This document shows, in pieces, positions 43,016 to 51,962 of a stretch of 64,000 nucleotides of DNA. The translations under genes were made by a program, and so were the position numbers. The stretch comes from Eubacterium sp. GTDB taxonomy: Bacteria > Bacillota > Clostridia > Oscillospirales > Acutalibacteraceae. Location of the stretch: the NCBI GenBank assembly GCA_017886765.1, contig JAGHJI010000057.1:18884-82883 (forward strand), given 5' to 3'. Numbering within the stretch: the stretch's first letter is position 1; each line of letters opens with the position of its first letter. The notes below the pieces were generated by a model, which was given only the letters and a program-made list of their open reading frames with translations, made no database searches and was not told where the DNA came from.

Positions 43016-44005
43016 TTGAAAACGGCAATTCTAACTATAATCGTAATCCTTGTTGTTCTGATTATCATTACCTTTTTATTATGCGGTCTGATTCTCAGCA
43101 ATTTAATATGTACAAAGCCGATTTCAGTTCCTGATTTTATTGTGCGTCTTGTAGAAAAATTTTTGGCAGGAAGCGGTGTTCCCGATTCTTATCCGGAGGA
43201 TGCCGCCCGGGCGGAAGAAAGATTGAAGGAGCTGCCTTTTGAGGATATTACGCTCAAAGCGCCCGATTCAGCCAAACTAAGGGGACACGTACTCCGTCCG
43301 CGCTTTCCAAACGGGTGTGTTGTAATAGCTTGTCACGGTGCGAGGAGTAATGCTTTGGGGGAGTTCTGCTTTATGATTCCGGAACTTTACAAACAAGGCT
43401 ATACGCTTGTCCTGCCGGAGCACAGGGGCTGCGGTATCAGCGACGGAAAATTTATGGGCTACGGCACCCACGAATCCAAGGATACGTTTCAGTGGCTTGA
43501 TTATACGCAAAAAAGATTTCCGGATTATGACGTGTTTCTGTTGGGTGTGTCCATGGGGGCGGCTACGGTGCTTATGATGAGCGACAGGCTGAAAAATACA
43601 AACGTTCGCGGCGTGATTTCCGACTGTTCTTATACCTCCGCCTGGAATGAATTTGCATATCAGTTGAAAACGTCTTTTCATCTTCCGGCATTTCCTCTGC
43701 TTTACATATGTGATTTGTACTGCAGGTGTTACGCTCGTTATTCGTTTAAGGATGCAGCGCCGATTGAAACAGTTAAAAGAGCGGCTGTTCCCGTGCTTTT
43801 CATTCACGGGAAAAAAGATGATTATGTTCCATTTTATATGCAGAGTGAGCTGTATGCCGCTTGTACCGCTCCCAAGGAGCTGTTGGCTGTTGAAAACGCT
43901 GTACACGCCCGGAACTGTTACACGGCTCCCGATTTATACAATAAAGCAATAACGGATTTTATGATGAAAAACCGCAAATATAAAAAATCCGGTATCATTT
44001 TTTAA
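43016..44005 (+). CDS. Membrane-anchored alpha/beta hydrolase
   Basis: 329 residues. An N-terminal membrane helix (about 3-27) precedes an alpha/beta-hydrolase domain. The HGARSN oxyanion segment, nucleophile elbow GVSMGA near residue 181, catalytic Asp in HGKKDDYVP near 265, and His in VENAVHARN near 295 form a complete triad. It resembles BAAT/S9-like hydrolases of Firmicutes; substrate unknown. The start is TTG 43016, eight bases after GGAGG. A second surface hydrolase gene follows. Confidence 0.85.
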   Translation: MKTAILTIIVILVVLIIITFLLCGLILSNLICTKPISVPDFIVRLVEKFLAGSGVPDSYPEDAARAEERLKELPFEDITLKAPDSAKLRGHVLRPRFPNGCVVIACHGARSNALGEFCFMIPELYKQGYTLVLPEHRGCGISDGKFMGYGTHESKDTFQWLDYTQKRFPDYDVFLLGVSMGAATVLMMSDRLKNTNVRGVISDCSYTSAWNEFAYQLKTSFHLPAFPLLYICDLYCRCYARYSFKDAAPIETVKRAAVPVLFIHGKKDDYVPFYMQSELYAACTAPKELLAVENAVHARNCYTAPDLYNKAITDFMMKNRKYKKSGIIF

Positions 44006-44032
44006 TGGTTATTGCAATCAAGGAGAGGGAAT

Positions 44033-45292
44033 ATGCTGCGAAAAAGCAAAAAGAAAAATAAATTATTCGCTTTATTTATGGCCGCCGCTATGACGCTGAC
44101 TGCTGCACCGCAGTGTGTTATACCTGCGGCTGATTATGCAAAAGCGCCGCTTCAGTTTAAAAACGGAAAATTTAAAATTTTGATTTTATCCGATATTCAG
44201 GATACCAATACGCCGCAGAAAGAAACGGTAGATTTAATCAACGCGGCGATTGACGCGGCTGACCCCGATTTTATTGCCCTGACGGGAGACAATATCGCGG
44301 GGTGGTGGAAAAATGTGGATCAGGCGCAGACAGAGAAAGCGGTGGATATTGTTGCAAAAGCCATTGACGACAGAGGCATCCCTTTCGCTCTGGTATTCGG
44401 AAATCACGATCACGAGGGTCTGACTGATGAGAAAAACGGCATGACAGAAGAGGAAGCCAAGGAATTTATTCTGTCCTGTTTTCAGAAATATGAGACTTGT
44501 CTTGCCGTTGAGGGCGAGGAGATGACCGGGGTCGGAAATTACAATCTGCCGATAAAGGACAGCGCAGGCGAAAAAGATATTTTCAACCTCTGGTTCATGG
44601 ATTCCAATCCCTATACGCCGGAGGAAGAGGGCGGCGGATACGGATATGTCCATGAGGATCAGATACAGTGGTACCGTAAAACCTCCGACGCTTTGAAAGA
44701 AGCGAACGGCGGAGTGCCTGTACCGTCCCTCCTTTTTCAGCATATTGCGGTGCCGGAGGTCTATGAAATGTTTAACGAAGTGCCCAAGTCAACCAAGGGT
44801 GCCGTACGGGGGCACGGTTCCAGAAATGATAAGTATTATGTTGCCAATCCGGATTATATTTATCAGGGCTCGCTTAATGAAGGACCTTGTCCTCCCGATG
44901 TAAACCACGGTCAGTTTGACAGTTGGGTGGAGCAGGAGGATATTGTCGGCGCCTTTTTCGGCCACGACCATGTGAATGACTTTGCCGGAGAATATCAGGG
45001 TATCAAGCTTGTGGCTGTGCCCGGGGTAGGCTTTTACAGTTACGGCAACCATCACGGCGTGCGTACCATTACTCTGAATGAAGCGGATTTAACGGACTTT
45101 GAGTCGGAAATACTGTTGTTTGACGATCTGGTGGATTATAAAGTAACCAATATATATAAGGCGAATCACGGCTATTATGAATATAAGCATGTGTTTCTTC
45201 CCGCTCTTTTCGGCAGTATTGCGGGACTGGCGGCAGTCGGCGCGTCAGCAGTATTGCTCGGTAGGGCAGTGAAGAAGAGAAAACGCAAATAG
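44033..45292 (+). CDS. Surface metallophosphoesterase with C-terminal membrane anchor
   Basis: 419 residues. The signal peptide (KNKLFALFMAAAMTLTAAPQ) is followed by a calcineurin-like phosphoesterase domain with ordered metal motifs LSDIQD, LTGDNIAG, GNHDHEG, LFQHIA and FFGHDHVND, related to Dcr2/purple-acid-phosphatase-like proteins. A C-terminal helix (about 388-408) and KKRKRK tail anchor the enzyme outside the cell. ATG 44033 follows AAGGAGAGGG. The physiological substrate, a phosphate ester or nucleotide, is unknown. A terminator follows. Confidence 0.88.
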   Translation: MLRKSKKKNKLFALFMAAAMTLTAAPQCVIPAADYAKAPLQFKNGKFKILILSDIQDTNTPQKETVDLINAAIDAADPDFIALTGDNIAGWWKNVDQAQTEKAVDIVAKAIDDRGIPFALVFGNHDHEGLTDEKNGMTEEEAKEFILSCFQKYETCLAVEGEEMTGVGNYNLPIKDSAGEKDIFNLWFMDSNPYTPEEEGGGYGYVHEDQIQWYRKTSDALKEANGGVPVPSLLFQHIAVPEVYEMFNEVPKSTKGAVRGHGSRNDKYYVANPDYIYQGSLNEGPCPPDVNHGQFDSWVEQEDIVGAFFGHDHVNDFAGEYQGIKLVAVPGVGFYSYGNHHGVRTITLNEADLTDFESEILLFDDLVDYKVTNIYKANHGYYEYKHVFLPALFGSIAGLAAVGASAVLLGRAVKKRKRK

Positions 45293-45298
45293 AATAAA

Positions 45299-45332
45299 AA
45301 AACAGAGCGGTTCAATTGAACCGCTCTGTTTT
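45299..45332. terminator. Bidirectional terminator
   Basis: A perfect 34-bp palindrome (17-bp arms meeting at 45315/45316, loop AATT in practice) with A- and T-runs at its ends, between convergent genes. Confidence 0.9.
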
Positions 45333-45345
45333 ATCGTTACAGTAT

Positions 45346-46323
45346 TTATGACCATTTAAGCGCTTTTATTGAAAAGCCCAGAGATGAGTCAAGCCGGTTT
45401 TTCTGAATAATTGCAACAACCCTCTTTTTGTTGCAGCCGGATACGCTGGCTGTTACTTTATAAAAATTGTTGTTGCCAAGATCCTCAATTTTTGTGATGG
45501 AAACCGTCTGCACCTTTGATGTATAATTTGATATCTCAAAGGTGTCGTTGCTTTTAATATACTGAATAGGGGCGTCCGCCGAATCGGCAGCTTTGTTGCA
45601 AAGGGTTTTGAAATTTATAACAGTCTGTCCGTAATATTTAAAAAGATTAAGCACAACAGGGCTTGCCGGATAAGTGTTCCTCGAGCTGCCGTCACGTTCC
45701 GCCATCCAGACCGCAGTGTGTACGGCAATCTCCATAGGCACACCGTCCGAATTCTCATAGCTTGCAAGGTACAGATACGGTACCTCAAGCATGGATTTGA
45801 TTATATTCTGATCCTCTACCGAAAAGTTTACCTCAGTACCTGTGTCAGATGTTTTGGGTACGGTTTCGTTTCCGTTAAACTCAGTTGTTCCGTCTGATTC
45901 AGTGAGAGAAACGTTCTTTTTTGTCGTTCCCGTAGTTTCAGGAGCGGAAGTGGTCGTATTGTTTTCTTCTTCCTCACGGTTTGAGCTGTTGCCGTTACTG
46001 CCTGAATCATCCTGATCGTTAACTGCTATCGTTTCTCCCTCAATGGGGTTTCCGTCAGCGTCAAGCACCTGTGCGTATCTTTTTCCGTTTTTGTCGGTTT
46101 TATAAATAACGGCAACCTGCGTGGTCACCGGATTTCCGTTTTCATCCGTAACGGTTTCACCGTTTTCATCGGTCACTTCCTGTGTTTCAAAACCGAATTC
46201 GTTGTCATTGTTTTCTAATCCGGCAGCGGTTGTTTCATTATCGCTTTCACTGTTGGAGCATGCCGCAAAAACGCAGGATACGACTACAACAAGAGCCAGC
46301 AGAAGTATGAATATCTTTTTCAA
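45346..46323 (-). CDS. Lipoprotein of unknown function
   Basis: About 325 residues. A lipoprotein signal (MKKIFILLLALVVVVSCVFA-AC) puts the lipidated cysteine at about residue 22. Next is a low-complexity region with repeated DENG(x)PVT-type segments and a Ser/Thr/Asn-rich spacer (NTTTSAPETTGTT). A folded C-terminal domain (about 170-325) starts VNFSVEDQNIIKSMLEVPYL; I do not recognise it. TTG 46323 is chosen because GAGGTG lies six bases upstream; GTG 46332 is the alternative. Leftward single gene. Confidence 0.8.
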   Translation of the reverse strand: MKKIFILLLALVVVVSCVFAACSNSESDNETTAAGLENNDNEFGFETQEVTDENGETVTDENGNPVTTQVAVIYKTDKNGKRYAQVLDADGNPIEGETIAVNDQDDSGSNGNSSNREEEENNTTTSAPETTGTTKKNVSLTESDGTTEFNGNETVPKTSDTGTEVNFSVEDQNIIKSMLEVPYLYLASYENSDGVPMEIAVHTAVWMAERDGSSRNTYPASPVVLNLFKYYGQTVINFKTLCNKAADSADAPIQYIKSNDTFEISNYTSKVQTVSITKIEDLGNNNFYKVTASVSGCNKKRVVAIIQKNRLDSSLGFSIKALKWS

Positions 46324-46441
46324 TATGTACACCTCTTCCTTGAGACATAAAAATAGATATATATAAATTATATATTTTTTTTATTAAAAGTAAAGGGAAA
46401 TCATAAAAAATGAACAAATAATTAACTCATTATTCACACTA

Positions 46442-46470
46442 TTTACATAATTTGAGAATAATGATATGCT
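46442..46470 (+). promoter_or_regulatory. Promoter of the small membrane-protein gene
   Basis: TTTACA (46442-46447), 17-bp spacer, TATGCT (46465-46470). It supports the start at 46499 over an upstream ATG at 46466. Confidence 0.5.
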
Positions 46471-46498
46471 TAATTTATTAAAAAGTGCAGGTGTTGAA

Positions 46499-47029
46499 AT
46501 GAAAAATGCAACGCGTCTTGCAGTATGCGGCATAGTAACGGCGCTTTCTGTAGTTCTTCTTTTTCTGGAGGGAATCGCCTTTTTCCTTGCCTATGCTATG
46601 CCCATGATTGTCGGACTGTTTATGGTCATGCTTAAAAGTACTTTTGGTACATCAAGCGCTTGGATAACTTACGCAGCCACATCCGCCCTGTCTTTTATAC
46701 TTGTGGCAGATAAAGAATGTATGCTGATGTATGTTATGTTTTTCGGCTTTTATCCAATTATTCAGGACAGCATAAATAAAATCCGGATGGCTCCGGTAGG
46801 ATATCTGATAAAGTTTTTGATGTTTAATGTTCTGCTGTTTCTTGTCCAGCTTATTCTTGTGTATGTGTTCGGCATACCTTTTCTGGCTGAGGGAGAGGGG
46901 AAATGGGTAATCGTTCTTTTTGCCGTGCTGATGAATGTATTATTTGTTTTTTATGATATCATACTTGTAAATCTTTCAAAAATATATAAGCTTAAAATTG
47001 AAAACAGGATAAAGAGATATTTTAAATAA
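46499..47029 (+). CDS. Integral membrane protein, ECF S-component-like
   Basis: 176 residues with five or six hydrophobic helices. It begins MKNATRLAVCGIVTALSVVL, like many small ECF-transporter substrate-binding (S) components and related predicted membrane proteins, but no vitamin-specific motif is clear, so the role is open. ATG 46499 is chosen because CAGGTG lies upstream. Single gene with its own promoter and terminator. Confidence 0.65.
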   Translation: MKNATRLAVCGIVTALSVVLLFLEGIAFFLAYAMPMIVGLFMVMLKSTFGTSSAWITYAATSALSFILVADKECMLMYVMFFGFYPIIQDSINKIRMAPVGYLIKFLMFNVLLFLVQLILVYVFGIPFLAEGEGKWVIVLFAVLMNVLFVFYDIILVNLSKIYKLKIENRIKRYFK

Positions 47030-47046
47030 TTATTATTAGCAATGAA

Positions 47047-47075
47047 AAGGGACACGTTATGTGTCCCTTCTTTTG
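47047..47075. terminator. Terminator between convergent genes
   Basis: AAGGGACAC (47047-47055) and GTGTCCCTT (47061-47069), 5-nt loop, then a T-rich run; it ends the membrane-protein transcript just before the murC stop. Confidence 0.8.
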
Positions 47076-47076
47076 T

Positions 47077-48453
47077 TTATTTTTCTTTCATTCTGTTTAC
47101 CATCATTCTTGCCGCCTTGTAAATATCGCCGCAGCCAAGTGTAATAACCAGGTCACCTTCTTCCGCGTTGGCGAGAACATAGTCGCAGATTTCCTCAAAG
47201 GTATCAAGCTGAACAGAACCGGGTACTTTGTCTGCCAGGTCCTTTGCCTTTATACCTATGGTATTCACTTCTCTGCTGCCCATAATGGCGGAGATAACAC
47301 ATCTGTCGGGTATCTGCAAAACCTTTGCGAAATCGTCAAGCAGCATTGCCGTTCTTGAAAAAGTAAAGGGCTGGTGGACTGCCCACACGTGATGAAAGCC
47401 CATTTTCATAGCCGCTTCAAGAGTCGCCTTAAGTTCAGTGGGATGGTGGGCGTAATCGTCAGCAAAAGTAATGCCGTGATATTCTCCCAAAAGTTCAAAA
47501 CGCCGTGACGCGCCGCCGAAGTCTTTAAGTCCTCTGCATATGCTCTCTGCATCCGCTCCGCTTTCATAGGCGGCGGCAAAGGCACAAAGGGAATTTATGA
47601 CATTGTGCTCACCGGGAACGGAAAGCTCAGCCTTTGCAACAAATTTGCCGTTGTGATACACATCATAGCAGGATTTGAATCCGCCGGGAACGTTTATATT
47701 TTTAGCGGTCCATTCATTGCTGTCGCTTTTGCCGACGCTTACGAGTTTTTTGCCGGTAATACCCTTAAGCGTGTCAACGGTGTTCTTATCATCCCCATTG
47801 TATATAATGGTTTTTGTGGTTTTATCAGCGAACGCCCTGAAAGATTTTTTTATGTTGTCAAGGTTTTTAAAAAAGTCCAGATGGTCCTCGTCAATATTCA
47901 GAATAACCGCAATATCCGGATTCATTTTTAAGAACGTGTTATTAAATTCACAGCTTTCGCAGACAAAGTTCTGGCTGTGACCGTATCTTCCGTAGGCGTC
48001 GATAAGAGGCAGCTTGCCGCCGATAACAGCGCTGGGGTCAAGACCTGCTTCCATAAGAATCTGGGTAATCATGGAGGTGGTTGTGGTTTTTCCGTGCGTG
48101 CCGCAGACGCCTATGCAGTTTGAAAAAATTCTGCTCATCGCGCCCAGAAGTTCCGCGCGCTCAAAGCAGGGATAATGCGCTTTTGCGTATTCCAGCTCCT
48201 CGTTTCCGGGCAGGATCGCGTTGGTGTAAATTACAAGTTCAATATCGTCGGACAGATTTTCCTTAACCTGTCCCAGATAAACCTTGGCACCTTCCTTTTC
48301 AATTTTTCTGAATGTTTCGGTATCATTATTGTCGGAGCCGGAAACGTCATATCCCAGTGAAAGAAGAATTTCAGCCAGGGGACACATTCCCGATCCGCCG
48401 ATACCGATAAAATGGACTCTTTTTACCTCTTTTAATATTTTATCTATATCCAT
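47077..48453 (-). CDS. murC: UDP-N-acetylmuramate--L-alanine ligase
   Basis: MurC, 458 residues, a Mur ligase adding L-Ala to UDP-MurNAc. N-terminal nucleotide-sugar domain HFIGIGGSGMCPLAEILL and VSGSDNND, ATP loop GVCGTHGKTTTTSMI near residue 110, NIDEDHLDF in the central domain, and DDYAHHPTELKATL in the C-terminal domain are diagnostic. Leftward single gene with GGAGG before its ATG and a TATAAT in the upstream AT-rich region. Confidence 0.96.
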   Translation of the reverse strand: MDIDKILKEVKRVHFIGIGGSGMCPLAEILLSLGYDVSGSDNNDTETFRKIEKEGAKVYLGQVKENLSDDIELVIYTNAILPGNEELEYAKAHYPCFERAELLGAMSRIFSNCIGVCGTHGKTTTTSMITQILMEAGLDPSAVIGGKLPLIDAYGRYGHSQNFVCESCEFNNTFLKMNPDIAVILNIDEDHLDFFKNLDNIKKSFRAFADKTTKTIIYNGDDKNTVDTLKGITGKKLVSVGKSDSNEWTAKNINVPGGFKSCYDVYHNGKFVAKAELSVPGEHNVINSLCAFAAAYESGADAESICRGLKDFGGASRRFELLGEYHGITFADDYAHHPTELKATLEAAMKMGFHHVWAVHQPFTFSRTAMLLDDFAKVLQIPDRCVISAIMGSREVNTIGIKAKDLADKVPGSVQLDTFEEICDYVLANAEEGDLVITLGCGDIYKAARMMVNRMKEK

Positions 48454-48531
48454 CAGAGATACCTCCGTAAAACACGATTTTTTATATTATACTACTTTTT
48501 GATATGAAAATAAATAACAAGTTGAGCATTA

Positions 48532-48558
48532 ACTAATATTTTTTTCTTTCATAGTATA
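48532..48558 (+). promoter_or_regulatory. Sigma-K-like promoter of spoVFAB
   Basis: AC (48532-48533), 16-bp spacer, CATAGTATA (48550-48558), an exact match to the sigma-K form AC-N16-CATANNNTA. It lies 62 bp before spoVFA; Bacillus spoVF is sigma-K-dependent. No sigma-A promoter of comparable quality is visible in this gap. Confidence 0.6.
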
Positions 48559-48620
48559 TAGGGATAGGTGACAAATTATGGCAAGTCCTGATTCTGTTCA
48601 CCATAGATGAGGTGTTATTT

Positions 48621-49346
48621 ATGAAATTAAAAACTTTTACCATTCCTTACTTAACTGATGAAAGACTGGAATACGCAAAGGAGTATCTTGCCGATAAGGG
48701 TTATGTATATGTTGATAACATTTCATCGGCGGATTTTATTATTTTACCGATTCCCGCAAAGGAATATATGTTTGAAAATCTGGAGGGTAAGACGGTGTTT
48801 TACGGTATGGGTGATTATAAGGGCTTTGATTATAACAAGATCAGATCTTTTTTGCTTGAAAACGCGTTTTTAACCTCTGAGGGAGCAATCGCGCTTTATA
48901 AGGAAAATTCAAATATGTCCATTTATAATTCAAAGGTTCTTATCACCGGCTACGGCAGGATTGCTCAGGCTCTGCACAAGGCGCTGTCGGCGCTGGGAGC
49001 GGATGTGACGGTATGCTCCCGCAGCAAGGAGAGCACTGTGCTTTCCAGATTCAACGGAGCAAAGCATATAACCTTTGACGAGCTTTCCATAAAAAACGAT
49101 TATGATATCGTATTCAACACGGTTCCCCACATTATTTTCACCAAGGCTGAGCTGGATGCACTGGACAGCGACATTACGCTTATCGATCTTGCTTCGTTCC
49201 CGGGCGGTGTAGATACGCTTTACGCCAAGTCAAAGGGGATAAAGCTGATTGACGGCAAGCGTCTGCCGTCGCGTTATTCCAAAAAGACAGCCGGCTATTT
49301 AATAGGAAAAACAATACATCAAATCATAAAGGAGGATTTTTCTTGA
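48621..49346 (+). CDS. spoVFA: Dipicolinate synthase subunit A
   Basis: About 241 residues. N-terminal domain IPYLTDERLEYAKEYLADKGY and a Rossmann domain with SKVLITGYGRIAQALHKALSAL and TVCSRSKES are typical of SpoVFA/DpaA. With subunit B it oxidises dihydrodipicolinate (or its hydroxy precursor) to dipicolinic acid in the mother cell; calcium dipicolinate fills the spore core. ATG 48621 follows GAGGTG. It overlaps spoVFB by four bases. Its presence is strong evidence for real endospore formation. Confidence 0.92.
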   Translation: MKLKTFTIPYLTDERLEYAKEYLADKGYVYVDNISSADFIILPIPAKEYMFENLEGKTVFYGMGDYKGFDYNKIRSFLLENAFLTSEGAIALYKENSNMSIYNSKVLITGYGRIAQALHKALSALGADVTVCSRSKESTVLSRFNGAKHITFDELSIKNDYDIVFNTVPHIIFTKAELDALDSDITLIDLASFPGGVDTLYAKSKGIKLIDGKRLPSRYSKKTAGYLIGKTIHQIIKEDFS

Positions 49347-49906
49347 ATATCGGTTATTGCTTAACGGGTTCCTTCTGTACTTTTGATAAATCCATTCACG
49401 CTCTTGAAACGCTTGTTCAGGCGGGGCATAACGTCACTCCTGTTATGAGCGAAAACGCGTATTCAACAGATACGCGGTTCGGTGACGCTGTTGATATACA
49501 GAATAAACTGATACAGATAACAGGCAATAGTATCATACACACAATAGAACAGGCAGAGCCTGTAGGTCCGAAAAAAATGTTTGACGTCCTTGCCATCGTT
49601 CCCTGTACGGGAAATACACTCGCCAAGCTGGCAAACGGTATTACGGACACCGCCGTTACCATGGCTGCGAAAAGCCATCTGAGAAATAACAGACCCGTTG
49701 TTATCGGACTGTCAACCAACGATGCGCTGGGAGCCGCCGCCAAAAATATCGGTATGCTGCTGAACTACAAGCACTATTATTTTGTCCCGTTTGGTATGGA
49801 TAATTGCCTTATGAAGCCAAAATCCATGGTATGCGATTTTGAACAGGTCAGGGATACCATTGAAAAAGCTGAAAAAGGCGAGGAAATTATGAAAAAAATA
49901 TATTGA
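49343..49906 (+). CDS. spoVFB: Dipicolinate synthase subunit B
   Basis: 187 residues of the flavoprotein (UbiX/PPC-DC-like) fold: NIGYCLTGSFCTFDKSIHAL, the IVPCTGNTLAKLANGITDTAVTMAAK segment, and NDALGAAAKNIGMLLN. SpoVFB partners SpoVFA to make dipicolinic acid. The start is TTG 49343, seven bases after GGAGG. The stop codon lies inside the -35 box of the downstream pot promoter. Confidence 0.93.
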   Translation: MNIGYCLTGSFCTFDKSIHALETLVQAGHNVTPVMSENAYSTDTRFGDAVDIQNKLIQITGNSIIHTIEQAEPVGPKKMFDVLAIVPCTGNTLAKLANGITDTAVTMAAKSHLRNNRPVVIGLSTNDALGAAAKNIGMLLNYKHYYFVPFGMDNCLMKPKSMVCDFEQVRDTIEKAEKGEEIMKKIY

Positions 49907-49931
49907 CATTTTATACTTTATTTTATATATT
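49903..49931 (+). promoter_or_regulatory. potABCD promoter
   Basis: TTGACA (49903-49908), 17-bp spacer, TATATT (49926-49931). The -35 box shares bases with the spoVFB stop codon. The leader holds a short AGCCGG-CAGC-CCGGCT hairpin (49975-49990) just before the SD. Confidence 0.78.
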
Positions 49932-50008
49932 TAATTCTATGACGTGCTGTTTTATCAGCTCGTTAAATCGTGTAAGCCGGCAGCCCGGCTGGAATGAGGA
50001 TGTGTATA

Positions 50009-51145
50009 TTGGAAAAGTTAATTGATCTCAGGAATATTACCGTAAAGTACGGCGATAATGTCGTGCTTGATAAACTGAATTTATATATAAACAAAAAAGA
50101 GTTTATAACGCTGCTTGGACCTTCGGGCTGTGGTAAGACCACAACCCTTCGCTGTATTGCGGGATTTATTGACCCCGACGAGGGAGATATCATCTTTGAA
50201 GGGAAGAAGATTAACGGTGTTCCGCCTCACAAGAGAAGGGTGAATACCATTTTCCAGCGTTATGCTCTTTTTTCGCATTTAAACGTGTATGAAAATATTG
50301 CCTTCGGTCCTCAAATTCAGAAAAAGTCCAAGGAGGAGATCAGGCAGACCGTAGCGCAGATGCTGGAACTTGTAAACCTCAAGGGGTTTGAAAAGCGCAG
50401 CATCGACTCCCTTTCCGGCGGTCAGCAGCAGCGTGTGGCAATTGCCCGCGCTCTGGCGAATAATCCCCATGTGCTTTTGCTGGACGAGCCGCTCGGCGCG
50501 CTTGATCTTAAATTGAGAAAGGATATGCAGACTGAGCTCAAGGCTATTCAGAAAAGACTCGGCATAACCTTTATTTATGTCACCCATGACCAGGAAGAAG
50601 CCCTGTCCATGTCCGATACCGTTGTGGTTATGGATAAAGGCAAGATACAGCAGATAGGCACGCCTCAGGACATTTACAACGAGCCGGTCAATGCCTTCGT
50701 GGCTGATTTTATCGGGGAGTCCAATATTGTAGACGCCGTTATGCTCAAGGATTATCTGGTATCTTTCGGCGGCGTTACCTTTGAGTGTCTTGACGCGGGC
50801 TTCGGTGAGAACACTTTGGTTGAGGCGGTTGTAAGACCCGAGGATATTCAAATCGTTGAACCCGGCGCAAAAGCTTCTCTAACGGGTAAGATTACAAGTG
50901 TGACCTTTAAGGGGGTTCACTTTGAGATACTTGTGGACGTGGACGGATTTATATGGATGATTCAGACCACTGAGGAAAATCATAAGGTGGGCGAAGAGAT
51001 CGGTATGTATATTGAGCCGGACGCGATTCATATCATGAACAGAAGCGAATACAGCGGCGAGTTCGGCGACTATTCCTCCTTCTCCGATGAAATGGACCAT
51101 ATTTCCGACGCTTCGTATAACTGGGAGGACGGCGAGGATGAATAG
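50009..51145 (+). CDS. potA: Spermidine/putrescine ABC transporter ATPase PotA
   Basis: About 378 residues. Walker A LLGPSGCGKTTTLR, signature LSGGQQQRVAIARAL, Walker B VLLLDEPLGALD, switch His in VTHDQEEALSMSD, and a C-terminal TOBE regulatory region (about 250-345). It powers polyamine uptake. TTG 50009 has GAGGA eight bases upstream; ATG 49994 and 50000 have no spaced SD. It overlaps potB. An acidic tail (YNWEDGEDE) extends beyond the normal PotA end. Confidence 0.93.
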   Translation: MEKLIDLRNITVKYGDNVVLDKLNLYINKKEFITLLGPSGCGKTTTLRCIAGFIDPDEGDIIFEGKKINGVPPHKRRVNTIFQRYALFSHLNVYENIAFGPQIQKKSKEEIRQTVAQMLELVNLKGFEKRSIDSLSGGQQQRVAIARALANNPHVLLLDEPLGALDLKLRKDMQTELKAIQKRLGITFIYVTHDQEEALSMSDTVVVMDKGKIQQIGTPQDIYNEPVNAFVADFIGESNIVDAVMLKDYLVSFGGVTFECLDAGFGENTLVEAVVRPEDIQIVEPGAKASLTGKITSVTFKGVHFEILVDVDGFIWMIQTTEENHKVGEEIGMYIEPDAIHIMNRSEYSGEFGDYSSFSDEMDHISDASYNWEDGEDE

Positions 51146-51962
51146 ACGGAAAAACAAATTGTTGGACAAGCCATACCTCGTCTGGGCCCTGCTCTTTATC
51201 ATTGCCCCACTTATTATGGTGGCATATTATACCTTTACGGACAGGACCGGCGCCTTTTCTCTGGACAGCGTTTCGCAGATACCGTCTTATATTCCAACGA
51301 TTCTTTTATCCATTTTATACGGACTTGCGGCAACAGCTATTTGTCTTGTAATCGGCTATCCTTTTGCATATATTTTTTCAAAATTCAGCATCAGAAGACA
51401 GCAGATGATGGTTCTGCTGGTTATGCTTCCTATGTGGATGAATTTCCTGATCAGGACATACAGCTGGATGACTATCCTCGGCGATACGGGTATTATCAAT
51501 ACAGTTCTGACCGCAATCGGTCTGGAGCCGTTAAAACTGATCAACACAGGCGGCGCCGTGATTCTCGGTATGGTGTATAATTTTCTGCCATATATGATAC
51601 TGCCTATTTATTCCGTTATTTCAAAAATGGATCATTCCTTGATCGAAGCGGCGGAAGATCTTGGCGCCAATAGATTTCAGGTCATGCGCAGGGTAGTGCT
51701 TCCGCTTTCCATGCCGGGTGTACTCAGCGGAATTACTATGGTGTTTGTTCCGTGCGTTTCCACTTTCTATATTACGCAGAAACTGGGCGGCGGCCAGATC
51801 GTTTTGATCGGAGACGTTATTGAAACACAGTTTCAAAGCGCCAATAACTATAATCTGGGCGCGGCGCTGTCCTTTGTCCTGATGATTTTGATTTTAATTT
51901 GTCTGGGCGTAATGAATTATTTCGGCGCTGATGACAAGAATGACGGAGGTGTTGTGATATGA
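51138..51962 (+). CDS. potB: Spermidine/putrescine ABC transporter permease PotB
   Basis: 274 residues with six membrane helices and the inner-membrane component EAA loop EAAEDLGANRFQVMRRVVLPLSMPG that docks on PotA. It matches PotB in order and size. The ATG overlaps the potA stop by 8 bp with GCGAGG upstream. It pairs with PotC to form the channel. Confidence 0.93.
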   Translation: MNRRKNKLLDKPYLVWALLFIIAPLIMVAYYTFTDRTGAFSLDSVSQIPSYIPTILLSILYGLAATAICLVIGYPFAYIFSKFSIRRQQMMVLLVMLPMWMNFLIRTYSWMTILGDTGIINTVLTAIGLEPLKLINTGGAVILGMVYNFLPYMILPIYSVISKMDHSLIEAAEDLGANRFQVMRRVVLPLSMPGVLSGITMVFVPCVSTFYITQKLGGGQIVLIGDVIETQFQSANNYNLGAALSFVLMILILICLGVMNYFGADDKNDGGVVI

